Both the position numbers and the translations under genes were made by a program. From Allobosea thiooxidans (GTDB taxonomy: Bacteria; Pseudomonadota; Alphaproteobacteria; Rhizobiales; Beijerinckiaceae), in NCBI RefSeq assembly GCF_900168195.1, contig NZ_FUYX01000020.1, forward strand, positions 1-64,000: a stretch of DNA of 64,000 bases, read 5' to 3'. Shown here piece by piece: positions 27,084 to 34,890 of this stretch; the first letter of the stretch is position 1, and every line of letters begins with the position of its first letter. The notes beneath the pieces were generated by a model. That model was not told where the DNA came from. It ran no database searches and saw nothing but the letters and a program-made list of their open reading frames with translations.

Positions 27084-27100
27084 CCCGCGCCCGGCGCGGG
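27084..27100 (-). other. GC-rich hairpin between binding-protein and acyl-CoA synthetase genes
   Basis: CCCGCGC and GCGCGGG pair around a CCG loop, 22 bases after the stop of the binding-protein gene. No T-run follows on the minus strand, so termination is uncertain. Confidence 0.35.
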
Positions 27101-27122
27101 CTTTCCGTGCGTCACGATGCGC

Positions 27123-28184
27123 TCAGAACATGCGTTCGCCGGCGGGGGGCAGGTAGGCGTCGGAAAAGGCATCGCCCGCCCGCGCCTTGTCCCGGAACGG
27201 CGCCGCCAGGGCGAGCTGGTCAAGCGCCCGGCCCCAGCGCTCCTGGTCAATCCCGCCGAACCCATGCGCCTTCACATGGGGCGTAAGCATGTTCTGGGCG
27301 ATCACCATGTCGAGCCGCTCGCGCTCGATCTCGGCCTGGGTCGCCTCGTTGCGGCGGACGACGAGCTGCGCAGCGAAGGTCGGGTTGACGATCGCATCGC
27401 GGATGCCGCGCATGATCGCGCGTACCAGGCCGCGCACCGCCTCCGGCCGCTCCGTGAGCAGCTTCGGCCCGATCATCACCGTACTGCCGTAGAGCTCCAG
27501 GCCATGATCGGCCATCCACATCAGCACGATGTCGTCGGTCGGCACGCCCCGGGCCTTCAGGCTGACATAGGACGAGGCGCCGAAGCCGAAGGCGGCATCG
27601 ATCTCGCCGGAGGCCAGCATCGGCTCCCGCACCGGAAAGCCGACGGTCTCCAGCTTGATCTTGCTGTCGTCGATCTTGTTGAGGGTCTTGAACAGCGGCC
27701 ACTGCGCGAAGCTGACATCGCCGGCCGGCGCGCCGATCTTCTTGCCTTCGAGGCTGGCCGGTTCGGCGGTGATGCCGCGGCTCTTGCGACCGATCACGGC
27801 GAAGGCCGGCCGGTCATAGACCATCATGACCGCCTTGAGATCCGCGCTCGGATTCTCGTCGCGATAGCGGATCAGCGCATTGACGTCGCCGAAGCCCGCA
27901 TCCAGCTGCCCCGCCCCCATCCGCTGGACCATGGCGCGCGCGCCATTGCCGGCCTCGATCGTGACGTCGAGGCCTTCCACACCGAAATAGCCCTTTTCCT
28001 GGGCGATGAGGAACGGCGCCGACGGTCCTTCGAGGCGCCAGTCCAAGGCGAAGCGAATGGCGGTATTGCCCTGGGCCCGCGCCCGCCCGCCGCTCGCAGC
28101 GCCGAGCGTGGCGGCGCCCAGCAGCAGCCGCCCGACGGCACGCCGCGACAGGGTCGCTGCGGTTCGAGGCGGAACGATCGGCAT
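27123..28184 (-). CDS. ABC transporter substrate-binding protein (NMT1/THI5-like)
   Basis: From ATG 28184 the protein has 353 residues and starts with a twin-arginine-like signal (SRRAVGRLLLGAATLGAAS, then GRARAQG cleavage). The mature part is of the NMT1/SsuA type: IRFALDWRLEGPSAPFLIAQ, KGYFGVEGLDVTIEAGNG, GAGQLDAGFGDVNALI and GFGASSYVSLKARG. Such proteins bind nitrate, sulfonates, taurine or pyrimidine precursors in the periplasm for an ABC importer. No permease or ATPase gene is adjacent, so it is an orphan binding protein. The ligand cannot be read from sequence. Confidence 0.85.
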   Translation of the reverse strand: MPIVPPRTAATLSRRAVGRLLLGAATLGAASGGRARAQGNTAIRFALDWRLEGPSAPFLIAQEKGYFGVEGLDVTIEAGNGARAMVQRMGAGQLDAGFGDVNALIRYRDENPSADLKAVMMVYDRPAFAVIGRKSRGITAEPASLEGKKIGAPAGDVSFAQWPLFKTLNKIDDSKIKLETVGFPVREPMLASGEIDAAFGFGASSYVSLKARGVPTDDIVLMWMADHGLELYGSTVMIGPKLLTERPEAVRGLVRAIMRGIRDAIVNPTFAAQLVVRRNEATQAEIERERLDMVIAQNMLTPHVKAHGFGGIDQERWGRALDQLALAAPFRDKARAGDAFSDAYLPPAGERMF

Positions 28185-28308
28185 GGCAGGCCTCCGCGCC
28201 TTGAGATGGTGTCGATCAGGGCGACAACGCCCTCGCCCGATCCTCCTAACACCATAACACGTTGAAACTACGTCAACGCCGCGACACTCTGGGGATCGGG
28301 CCGCATCT

Positions 28309-28764
28309 TCATAACGGCAGCGCCCCATCCGTCTTGACCTCCTCCATCACGGCATAGGTCCGCGTCTCCCGCACCGCCGGCAGCGCCAGCAGCACCTCGC
28401 CGAGAAAATGGCGATAGGCGTTCATGTCGGCGACGCGCGTCTTGACCAGGTAGTCGAAACCACCTGCCACCATATGGCATTCGAGCACCTCCGGCGCCCG
28501 CTTCACCGCCGCGGCGAAGCGCTCGAAAGCGTCGGGCGTGGTCTTGTCGAGATAGACTTCGACGAAGACGAGCAGGCTCAGGCCGAGCTTCACCGGGTCG
28601 AGCGTGGCGCGGTAGCCGGTGATGTAGCCGTCCCGCGTCAGCCGCTTTAGGCGTTCGCCCGTGGCGGTGGGGGAAAGCCCGACCTTCTCGGCGAGTTCCA
28701 CCCCCGCGATGCGGCCATCGCCCTGCAGCAGCGTGAGGATACGACGGTCCGTTCGGTCCAGCAT
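28309..28764 (-). CDS. putR: Lrp/AsnC family regulator, probable PutR
   Basis: The 151-residue protein has an N-terminal helix-turn-helix (MLDRTDRRILTLLQGDGRIA, then VGLSPTATGERLKRL) and a C-terminal ligand-binding RAM domain (LVFVEVYLDKTT, GGFDYLVKTRVADM). It is divergent from putA across a 132-base AT-rich region. In rhizobia and Rhodobacter the Lrp-type regulator next to putA (PutR) activates putA in response to proline, which fits this PutA lacking its own DNA-binding domain. The symbol rests on context. Confidence 0.85.
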   Translation of the reverse strand: MLDRTDRRILTLLQGDGRIAGVELAEKVGLSPTATGERLKRLTRDGYITGYRATLDPVKLGLSLLVFVEVYLDKTTPDAFERFAAAVKRAPEVLECHMVAGGFDYLVKTRVADMNAYRHFLGEVLLALPAVRETRTYAVMEEVKTDGALPL

Positions 28765-28896
28765 GATCTTTCACTATCAAGACGATATTTATCGAAGATT
28801 TATACTGGCAAGAGCCTACAAATGCCAATTGATATGCGCCATGTGATCCATCATCCTTTAGATAATCCAGTTTGACCGATCGTTTCGGAGCCCTTC
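28765..28896. promoter_or_regulatory. putR-putA divergent promoter region
   Basis: This 132-base region is clearly richer in A+T than its surroundings (stretches such as AAGACGATATTTATCGAAG and ATCATCCTTTAGATAATCC). It contains ATTTATCGAAGATTTATA-like half sites of the kind bound by Lrp-type proteins, and GGAG before the putA ATG. Exact operators cannot be fixed by eye. Confidence 0.5.
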
Positions 28897-31800
28897 ATGG
28901 CCGCCCCTGCCTCGCATACCGCCATGCCGCCCTTCCGCGCGCCCTTCGCCGAGGATGACGGCGCCATCGCCGGCCGCCTGCTCGCCTCCGCGCGCCGCGA
29001 CCCCGCGGCCAAGGCCCGGATCGACGCCCGCGCCACCGGGCTGATCGAAGCGATCCGGACCCGCAAGGTCGGCCTCGGCGGCATCGAGGAACTGCTGCGC
29101 GAGTACTCGCTCTCGACCAAGGAAGGCCTGGCGCTGATGGTGCTGGCGGAGGCGCTGTTGCGCGTTCCGGATGCGACCACCGCGGACCGCCTGATCGAGG
29201 ACAAGCTCGGCCAGGGCGATTTCGCCCATCATGAATCGAAGTCCGACGCCTTCCTGGTCTCGGCCTCGGCCTGGGCGCTCGGCATCACCGCCCGCGTCAT
29301 CCAGCCCGGCGAGACACCGACCGGCATCGTCAGCAGCCTCGCCAAACGTCTCGGCGTGCCGACCGTGCGCACCGCGACGCGCCAGGCGATGCGCGTCATG
29401 GGCAATCATTTCGTGCTCGGCCAGACGATCGAGGAGGCGCTGAAGCGCGCCCGGACCGGCACCGGCAAGCTCTACCGCTACTCCTTCGACATGCTCGGCG
29501 AAGGCGCCCGCACCCAGGCCGACGCCGACCGCTATTTCAAGTCCTATGCCGACGCGATCGACGCCATCGGCCGCTCGGCCGGCAACGACAAGCTGCCCAA
29601 CCGCCCCGGCATCTCGGTCAAGCTCTCGGCGCTGCATCCACGCTACGAGGCGACGAACCACGAGCGCGTGCTCTCGGAGCTGGTGCCGAAGGTGATCGAT
29701 CTCGCCCGTCAGGCGAAGGGCTACGACCTCAACTTCACCATCGACGCGGAGGAGGCCGACCGGCTCGAGCTCTCGCTCGACGTGATCGACGCCGTCTTCG
29801 CCGATCCCTCGCTCGACGGCTGGGACGGCTTCGGCCTCGCCATCCAGGCCTATCAGAAGCGCGCCTCGGCCGTGATCGATCATATCGGCCGGCTCGCCGA
29901 GACCCACAACCGGCGCATGATGGTGCGGCTGGTCAAGGGTGCCTATTGGGACACCGAGCTCAAGCGCGCCCAGGAGCGCGGCCTCGCCGACTATCCCGTC
30001 TTCACCCGCAAGGCGATGACCGACCTCAATTACGAGGCCTGCGCCGCCCAGCTCCTGAAGCTCAGGCCCCGCATCATCCCGCAATTCGCCACGCATAACG
30101 CATTGACCGTCGCGACCGTCGCGGAAATGGCTGCGGATGCCGAGGGCTTCGAGTTCCAGCGCCTGCACGGCATGGGCGAGGCGCTCTACGAGAAGCTGCT
30201 GCGCGAGAACGAGGGCTATGCCTGCCGCACCTATGCACCGGTCGGCGGCCATCAGGACCTGCTCGCCTATCTCGTCCGCCGCCTGCTCGAGAACGGCGCC
30301 AACTCCTCCTTCGTCAGCGCCTCCGGCGATCCCGACGTCCCGGTCGCGGAGCTGCTGCTGCCGCCGGCCGACATCATCGGTTCCGCCAGCGCCGCCCGCC
30401 ATCGCCGCATCCCGCTTCCGGCCGATCTCTATGGCCCGTCGCGCAAGAACTCGGCCGGCACCGAGCTCGGCCATGAAGCCAGCCTCGATGCTCTGGTGAA
30501 GGACATCGCCGCGACGAAGAATTTCCCCGACGCCGCACCGCTGATCGATGGCAAGCCCCAGGCCGGCATCGCGCGCGACGTGCGCTCGCCGATCGACAAC
30601 AAGCCGATCGGTAAGGCCATCGAGGCCGATGCCGCCACGGCCGAGCGGGCCCTGCTCGCGGCCAAGGTCGGTTTCCGCGCCTGGAGCGAGACGCCCGCCC
30701 GCATCCGCGCCGCCGCGCTGCGCAAGGCGGCCGACATCATGGAAACCCGCCGCGGGCTGCTGATCGCGCTGCTGCAGAGCGAGGCCGGCAAGACCATCGA
30801 CGACGCCATCTCCGAACTGCGCGAGACCGTCGATTTCTGCCGCTATTATGCCGCGCAGGCCGAGGAGCATTTCGCCGCCCCGACGGTTCTGCCCGGCCCG
30901 ACCGGCGAGGAGAACCGGCTGATCCTGCGCGGTCGCGGCGCCTTCGTCTGCATCGCGCCCTGGAACTTCCCGCTCGCGATCTTCACCGGCCAGGTCGTCG
31001 CCGCGCTCGTCGCCGGCAACAGCGTCGTCGCCAAGCCGGCGCCGCAGACGCCGATCATCGCGACCGTCGCGATCAAGATCCTGCACGAGGCCGGCGTGCC
31101 GGTCACCGCCCTGCATCTCGTGCCGGGCGGCACCGAGGCGGGCGCCGCCCTGGTCGCGCATAAGGACGTCGCCGGCGTCGCCTTCACCGGCTCGACGGCG
31201 ACCGCGCGCGGCATCAACCGGGCGCTCTCCGCCAAGGACGGCCCGATCGTACCGCTGATCGCAGAGACCGGCGGCCTCAACGCCATGATCGTCGACGCCA
31301 CCGCCCTGCCGGAACAGGTCGCGGACGATGTCGTGATGTCGGCCTTCCGCTCGGCCGGCCAGCGCTGCTCGGCGCTGCGCCTGCTCGTGGTGCAGGAGGA
31401 CGTCGCCGACAAGATGCTCGAGATGATCGAGGGCGCGACCAAGGAGCTCAAGCTCGGCGATCCGCGCCGGCTCGACACCCATATCGGACCGGTGATCGAT
31501 ACCGCCGCCAAGCAGCGGCTCGACACCCATGTCGCCGCCATGCGCCAGCAGGGCCGCGTCGCCTGGGCCGGGCAAGCCGCCGATCTCGGCGGCACCTTCG
31601 TCGCGCCGCATATCGTCCGGCTCGACCGCGTTACCGACCTCACCGCCGAGCATTTCGGGCCGGTCCTGCATGTCGTGCGCTGGAAGGCCGGCGAGCTCGA
31701 CAAGGTGATCGATGCGATCGACGCCTCGGGCTACGGGCTGACGCTCGGCGTCCATTCGCGCATCGAGGCGACGGTGGAGCGCGTGGCGCAGCGCCTGTCG

Positions 31801-31998
31801 ACCGGCAACGTCTATGTCAACCGCAACATCATCGGCGCGGTCGTCGGCGTCCAGCCCTTCGGCGGCCATGGGCTCTCGGGCACCGGTCCCAAGGCCGGCG
31901 GCCCGCACTACCTGATGCGCTTCGCCACCGAGCAGACGGTGACGATCAACACCGCCGCCGCCGGTGGCAATGCCAGCCTGATCGCGATGGGCGAATGA
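28897..31998 (+). CDS. putA: Bifunctional proline dehydrogenase / P5C dehydrogenase PutA
   Basis: The 1033-residue protein lacks the N-terminal ribbon-helix-helix DNA-binding domain of E. coli PutA (about 1320 residues). The FAD-dependent proline dehydrogenase barrel (about residues 150-470) has FTIDAEEADRLELSLD, VRLVKGAYWDTELKRAQERG and TYAPVGGHQDLLAYLVRRLLENG. The NAD-dependent aldehyde dehydrogenase part (about 530-1000) has IAPWNFPLAIFTGQ, IAETGGLNAMI with the general-base Glu and FRSAGQRCSALRL with the catalytic Cys. It oxidises proline to glutamate by substrate channelling. A strong terminator follows the stop. Confidence 0.95.
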   Translation: MAAPASHTAMPPFRAPFAEDDGAIAGRLLASARRDPAAKARIDARATGLIEAIRTRKVGLGGIEELLREYSLSTKEGLALMVLAEALLRVPDATTADRLIEDKLGQGDFAHHESKSDAFLVSASAWALGITARVIQPGETPTGIVSSLAKRLGVPTVRTATRQAMRVMGNHFVLGQTIEEALKRARTGTGKLYRYSFDMLGEGARTQADADRYFKSYADAIDAIGRSAGNDKLPNRPGISVKLSALHPRYEATNHERVLSELVPKVIDLARQAKGYDLNFTIDAEEADRLELSLDVIDAVFADPSLDGWDGFGLAIQAYQKRASAVIDHIGRLAETHNRRMMVRLVKGAYWDTELKRAQERGLADYPVFTRKAMTDLNYEACAAQLLKLRPRIIPQFATHNALTVATVAEMAADAEGFEFQRLHGMGEALYEKLLRENEGYACRTYAPVGGHQDLLAYLVRRLLENGANSSFVSASGDPDVPVAELLLPPADIIGSASAARHRRIPLPADLYGPSRKNSAGTELGHEASLDALVKDIAATKNFPDAAPLIDGKPQAGIARDVRSPIDNKPIGKAIEADAATAERALLAAKVGFRAWSETPARIRAAALRKAADIMETRRGLLIALLQSEAGKTIDDAISELRETVDFCRYYAAQAEEHFAAPTVLPGPTGEENRLILRGRGAFVCIAPWNFPLAIFTGQVVAALVAGNSVVAKPAPQTPIIATVAIKILHEAGVPVTALHLVPGGTEAGAALVAHKDVAGVAFTGSTATARGINRALSAKDGPIVPLIAETGGLNAMIVDATALPEQVADDVVMSAFRSAGQRCSALRLLVVQEDVADKMLEMIEGATKELKLGDPRRLDTHIGPVIDTAAKQRLDTHVAAMRQQGRVAWAGQAADLGGTFVAPHIVRLDRVTDLTAEHFGPVLHVVRWKAGELDKVIDAIDASGYGLTLGVHSRIEATVERVAQRLSTGNVYVNRNIIGAVVGVQPFGGHGLSGTGPKAGGPHYLMRFATEQTVTINTAAAGGNASLIAMGE

Positions 31999-32002
31999 AC
32001 CG

Positions 32003-32027
32003 GAGGGGCCGAAAGGCCCCTCTTCTT
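32003..32027 (+). terminator. Rho-independent terminator after putA
   Basis: GAGGGGCC-GAAA-GGCCCCTC (32003-32022) starts a few bases after the putA stop and is followed by TTCTT. A GAAA tetraloop caps the 8-base-pair stem. Confidence 0.75.
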
Positions 32028-32054
32028 CATCTGCGTCGCTTCCCGCGCTCCCCC

Positions 32055-33155
32055 TCAGGCAGCGCGGTAACGCGCCAGCCAATGGGCGTAAGGCGCCGGC
32101 AGGGTCGCCCAGGCCGGGTTCTCGACGCCGAGCGCCTGTGCCGCGGCGTAGGGCCAATGCGGGTCGGCCAGCAGCGGCCGGCCCAGCGTGACCAGATCGA
32201 CCTTACCTTCGCGCACCAGCGCATCGGCCTGCTCCGGCTTGCTGATGTACCAGCTCGTCGAGGCCGGCAGCCCGCTCTCGCGGCGCACACGCTCGGCGAC
32301 CGGTGCCAGGAAGGCCGGGCCCCACGGGATCCTGGCCTCGTTGGTCGAGAAGCCGACGCTGACGTCGATGAAGTCGAGCCCCTCGGCCTTGAAGCGCTTC
32401 ACCAGCTCGATCGCCTCCGCGAGCGTCTCCTCGTCGCGCCCGTCATATTCGATGACGCCGAGACGGGCCGAGAGCGGGCGGTTCTCCGGCCAGACCTTGC
32501 GCACCGCGGCAAGCGTCTCGATCAGGAAGCGGCTGCGGTTCTCGAAGCTGCCGCCATAGGCATCGTCGCGCTTGTTGGCATGCGGCGACAGGAAGTTCTG
32601 CGCCAGATAGCCATGGGCGAAATGCAGCTTCAGCCATTCGATGCCGATGTCGCGGGCGCGCTCAGCCGCCGCGACGAAATCGGCGCGGACCCGGGCGATG
32701 TCGGCCTGCGTCATCGCCCGCGGCACCCGCGAGAGGCCGCCGCCATGGGCGAGGGCGGAAGGCGCGATCGTCTCCCAGCCGCGCGGATCGTTCGCCGGGA
32801 TGTGGTCGTCGCCTTCCCAAGGCCGGTTGGCACTGGCCTTGCGGCCAGCATGGCCAATCTGGATGCCCGTGACGGCGCCGGCCTTGCGCATCTCCGCGAT
32901 AATCGGCGCCAGCGCCTCGGCCTGCGCGTCGTTCCAGAGTCCGAGACAGGCCGGCGTGATCCGCCCTTCCGGCGAGACGCCGGTCGCCTCGATCACGACG
33001 AGGCCGGCTCCGCCCCGGGCCAGCCCGGCGAAATGGGCGCGATGCCATTCATTGGCGACGCCGTCCTGCGCCGAATATTGGCACATCGGCGAGGCGACGA
33101 TGCGGTTGCGAAGGGTGACATCCTTCAGGCTGAAGGGATCGAAGAGGCCGGGCAT
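32055..33155 (-). CDS. NADH:flavin oxidoreductase (old yellow enzyme, YqjM-like)
   Basis: From ATG 33155 the protein has 366 residues. It has the OYE start MPGLFDPFSLKDVTLRNRIV, ASPMCQYSAQDGVANEWH (the Cys that tunes FMN in the thermophilic-like/YqjM class), GIQIGHAGRKAS and HFAHGYLAQNFLSPHANKR. LGRPLLADPHWPY binds the FMN phosphate. These FMN enzymes reduce activated C=C bonds of enones or nitro compounds with NAD(P)H. It is divergent from an ArsR regulator with a palindromic operator between, suggesting induction by an electrophile (inference). Confidence 0.9.
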   Translation of the reverse strand: MPGLFDPFSLKDVTLRNRIVASPMCQYSAQDGVANEWHRAHFAGLARGGAGLVVIEATGVSPEGRITPACLGLWNDAQAEALAPIIAEMRKAGAVTGIQIGHAGRKASANRPWEGDDHIPANDPRGWETIAPSALAHGGGLSRVPRAMTQADIARVRADFVAAAERARDIGIEWLKLHFAHGYLAQNFLSPHANKRDDAYGGSFENRSRFLIETLAAVRKVWPENRPLSARLGVIEYDGRDEETLAEAIELVKRFKAEGLDFIDVSVGFSTNEARIPWGPAFLAPVAERVRRESGLPASTSWYISKPEQADALVREGKVDLVTLGRPLLADPHWPYAAAQALGVENPAWATLPAPYAHWLARYRAA

Positions 33156-33173
33156 GCTGGGCTCCGTGAGGGA

Positions 33174-33223
33174 TTTTGATATTTCCATATTTCGATATTT
33201 TTCGAACTTTGGCAATATCAAAA
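33174..33223. promoter_or_regulatory. Inverted-repeat operator between OYE and arsR genes
   Basis: TTTTGATATT (33174-33183) and AATATCAAAA (33214-33223) are perfect inverted repeats. Between them ATATTTC-type direct repeats occur (CCATATTTCGATATTTTTC). The block is AT-rich within GC-rich DNA and sits upstream of both starts, the expected place for ArsR-family binding. Confidence 0.6.
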
Positions 33224-33244
33224 CCCTGTGATAGGCTCTGCCTC

Positions 33245-33550
33245 ATGCGACATGCCCGCCTACCCGCTTCCGACGAGATAGCGCTTGAGGACGTCTTCCA
33301 CGCGCTGAGCGACCCGTTCCGGCTCGAGGTCGTACGGCGGCTCGCGACAGAGGGCGAGGCCAGCTGCCAGGCCCTGGAAGGCGACCGCCCGAAATCCAGC
33401 GTCTCGCATCATTTCCGCGTCCTGCGCGAAGCCGGGCTGATCCGCACGCGCAACGAGGGCGCGACGCGGATGAACGCCCTCCGCCACGAGGACATCAATC
33501 GCCGCTTCCCCGGACTTCTCTCCTGCGTTCTGGCCAAGCAGGAAGACTGA
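33245..33550 (+). CDS. ArsR family transcriptional regulator
   Basis: From ATG 33245 the protein has 101 residues. It has a winged-helix domain: EDVFHALSDPFRLEVVRRLA, then KSSVSHHFRVLREAGLIRTR as recognition helix and wing. It contains only two cysteines, and neither is in the classic ELCVCDL metal site, so a metal sensor role is unlikely. It probably represses the divergent OYE gene and itself through the palindrome between them. A frame extension upstream to 33176 would include the operator and is unlikely. Confidence 0.85.
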   Translation: MRHARLPASDEIALEDVFHALSDPFRLEVVRRLATEGEASCQALEGDRPKSSVSHHFRVLREAGLIRTRNEGATRMNALRHEDINRRFPGLLSCVLAKQED

Positions 33551-33643
33551 GTTTCCTGACCGACGGCCCGGCGGCCGACGCGTTGATCAGTTCGCTCACA
33601 CTCGGCGGTTTCGCAGCGGAAGGCACAGCCCTATGCTCGCGTC

Positions 33644-34138
33644 ATGAGTCTCCCCTACCGCCCCAATGTCGGCATCGCCCTGTTCAATGCACAGGGACTG
33701 GTCTTCGCCGGCCGCTCCCACAGCGCCGGCCCGGAGATCGTGCTGCCCGGCTTCGAATGGCAGATGCCGCAGGGCGGGATCGACCCCGACGAGGACATCG
33801 TCGCCGCCGCCCGCCGCGAGCTGGAAGAAGAGACGGGCATCACGGACGCGACGTTCCTGGCCGTCACCGAAGAGTGGTGGAGCTATGATTTTCCGCCCTA
33901 TGCCGGGCCGCCGCACAAGCTCACCGCCTTCCGCGGCCAGCGCCAGCGCTGGGTCGCCTTCCGCTTCTCCGGCAGCGAGAACGGGATCGATATCGGCAAG
34001 CCGAATGGCGAGGAGCCGCCGGAGTTCAGCGAGTGGCGTTGGAGCCCGCTCGCGGCGATGCCGGGGCTGGTCGTGCCCTTCAAGCGCCCGGTCTATGAGA
34101 AGGTGACGCAGGCGTTTGCGGGCTTCGCGACGCCTTGA
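33644..34138 (+). CDS. rppH: RNA pyrophosphohydrolase (Nudix)
   Basis: The 164-residue protein has the RppH/NudH pattern YRPNVGIALFNAQGLVFAGR, the PGFEWQMPQGGIDPDED loop and the Nudix box GGIDPDEDIVAAARRELEEE followed by TGI. It also has the C-terminal PEFSEWRWSPLAAMPGLVVP and FKRPVYEKV. It hydrolyses the 5' triphosphate of mRNA to a monophosphate, opening it to RNase E decay; some homologues act on dinucleoside polyphosphates. It lies alone, upstream of the atp operon, which is on the other strand and ends toward it. Confidence 0.92.
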   Translation: MSLPYRPNVGIALFNAQGLVFAGRSHSAGPEIVLPGFEWQMPQGGIDPDEDIVAAARRELEEETGITDATFLAVTEEWWSYDFPPYAGPPHKLTAFRGQRQRWVAFRFSGSENGIDIGKPNGEEPPEFSEWRWSPLAAMPGLVVPFKRPVYEKVTQAFAGFATP

Positions 34139-34189
34139 GCACAGCATACCCCTCGCGGCAGATTCTGCGCTGAGGCGGCTGCGAGCCGC

Positions 34190-34283
34190 CATTGCGAGGA
34201 GCGAAGCGACGAAGCCATCCAGGGGGGACTGGGTGGCTGCATCGACCCAGTCCCCCCTGGATTGCTTCGCTGCACTCGCAATG
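34190..34283. repeat. Intergenic palindromic repeat (CATTGCGAGGAGC type), copy 1
   Basis: CATTGCGAG at the left end pairs with CTCGCAATG at the right. The inner arms CGAAGC(C)ATCCAGGGGGGACTGGG and CCCAGTCCCCCCTGG plus ATTGCTTCG also pair. Its twin is at 49441-49540 in this window. It lies between rppH and the atpC terminator. Confidence 0.8.
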
Positions 34284-34312
34284 ACGACGAGGGGCGACAA
34301 CATCGCGCCAAC

Positions 34313-34339
34313 AAAAAAGGGCCGCTCGCGCGGCCCTTT
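34313..34339 (-). terminator. Rho-independent terminator of the atp operon
   Basis: AAAGGGCCGC and GCGGCCCTTT pair around TCGC (34316-34339). On the minus strand six T residues follow (complement of A-run 34313-34318). It lies 25 bases after the atpC stop. Confidence 0.85.
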
Positions 34340-34363
34340 CGAATTCCGGAGCTGAAGGGGCGA

Positions 34364-34777
34364 TCAGGCCGCCTTGCGCTGCTCGAAGACGTGCTTGAAC
34401 TCGTGCAGCTGCACCAGCGTGTCCTGCAGGCGCTTCTTCTCGTCGTCATTGTGCGAACCGGCCAGACGCGTCTCGGCGCTCAGGATCTCGGCCTCGAGCA
34501 CGGCGGTGTCGACGTCCTCGATAAAGCGGCCCTGCTCGGCCAGGATCGTGGTCGACGCCTGGTTGACCTCGACGAGGCCGCCATTGACGAAGAATTCCTT
34601 GCCGTTGCTGTCGGTCGTCTGGATGAAGACGATGCCGGCCTTGAGCGTCGCGACGAGCGGCGCATGGCCGGCGAGCACGGTCATCTCGCCCTCGACCGAG
34701 GGAACGATGACGCTGACGACATCGCCCGAGAACAGGATGCGCTCCGGCGAGACGAGTTCGAACTTGAAGGTAGCCAT
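34364..34777 (-). CDS. atpC: F1 ATP synthase subunit epsilon
   Basis: The 137-residue central-stalk subunit has the epsilon beta-sandwich (FKFELVSPERILFSGDVVSV, then EGEMTVLAGHAPLVATLKAG, FFVNGGLVEVNQASTTILAE) followed by a C-terminal helical pair. It couples rotation and inhibits ATP hydrolysis. It is the last gene of atpHAGDC but is set off from atpD by 113 bases holding a palindromic repeat, an unusually long gap with a possible effect on its expression. Confidence 0.93.
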   Translation of the reverse strand: MATFKFELVSPERILFSGDVVSVIVPSVEGEMTVLAGHAPLVATLKAGIVFIQTTDSNGKEFFVNGGLVEVNQASTTILAEQGRFIEDVDTAVLEAEILSAETRLAGSHNDDEKKRLQDTLVQLHEFKHVFEQRKAA

Positions 34778-34796
34778 CGTTTCATTCTCCCCGGCT

Positions 34797-34879
34797 CGTC
34801 ATGGCCGGGCTTGACCCGGCCATCTCGGAAACCAGCGGTTTCTGGTCATGAGATCCCCGGGGCAAGCCCGAGGATGACG
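34797..34879. repeat. Palindromic repeat inside the atp operon (GTCATGGCCGGGC type)
   Basis: The element starts CGTCATGGCCGGGCTTGACC and ends CAAGCCCGAGGATGACG, with internal arms (CCAGCGGTTTCTGG). It fills the atpD-atpC intercistronic gap. Relatives with CGTCAT...ATGACG ends lie at 41947-42050, 42128-42222, 52577-52669 and 63648-63750. Confidence 0.75.
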
Positions 34880-34890
34880 CATTCGGTAGC

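Noticed and set aside
28858..32157. A 1099-codon minus-strand open frame opposite putA
   Set aside because: It mirrors putA codon for codon, is rich in Asp/Gly/Arg typical of antisense frames in GC-rich genes, and shows no recognisable domain.
34190..34283. Palindromic repeats considered as CRISPR repeats or a small RNA gene
   Set aside because: Copies are dispersed singly, with long nested inverted arms and no regular spacing. Promoter-like or T-tract features of an sRNA are not evident.
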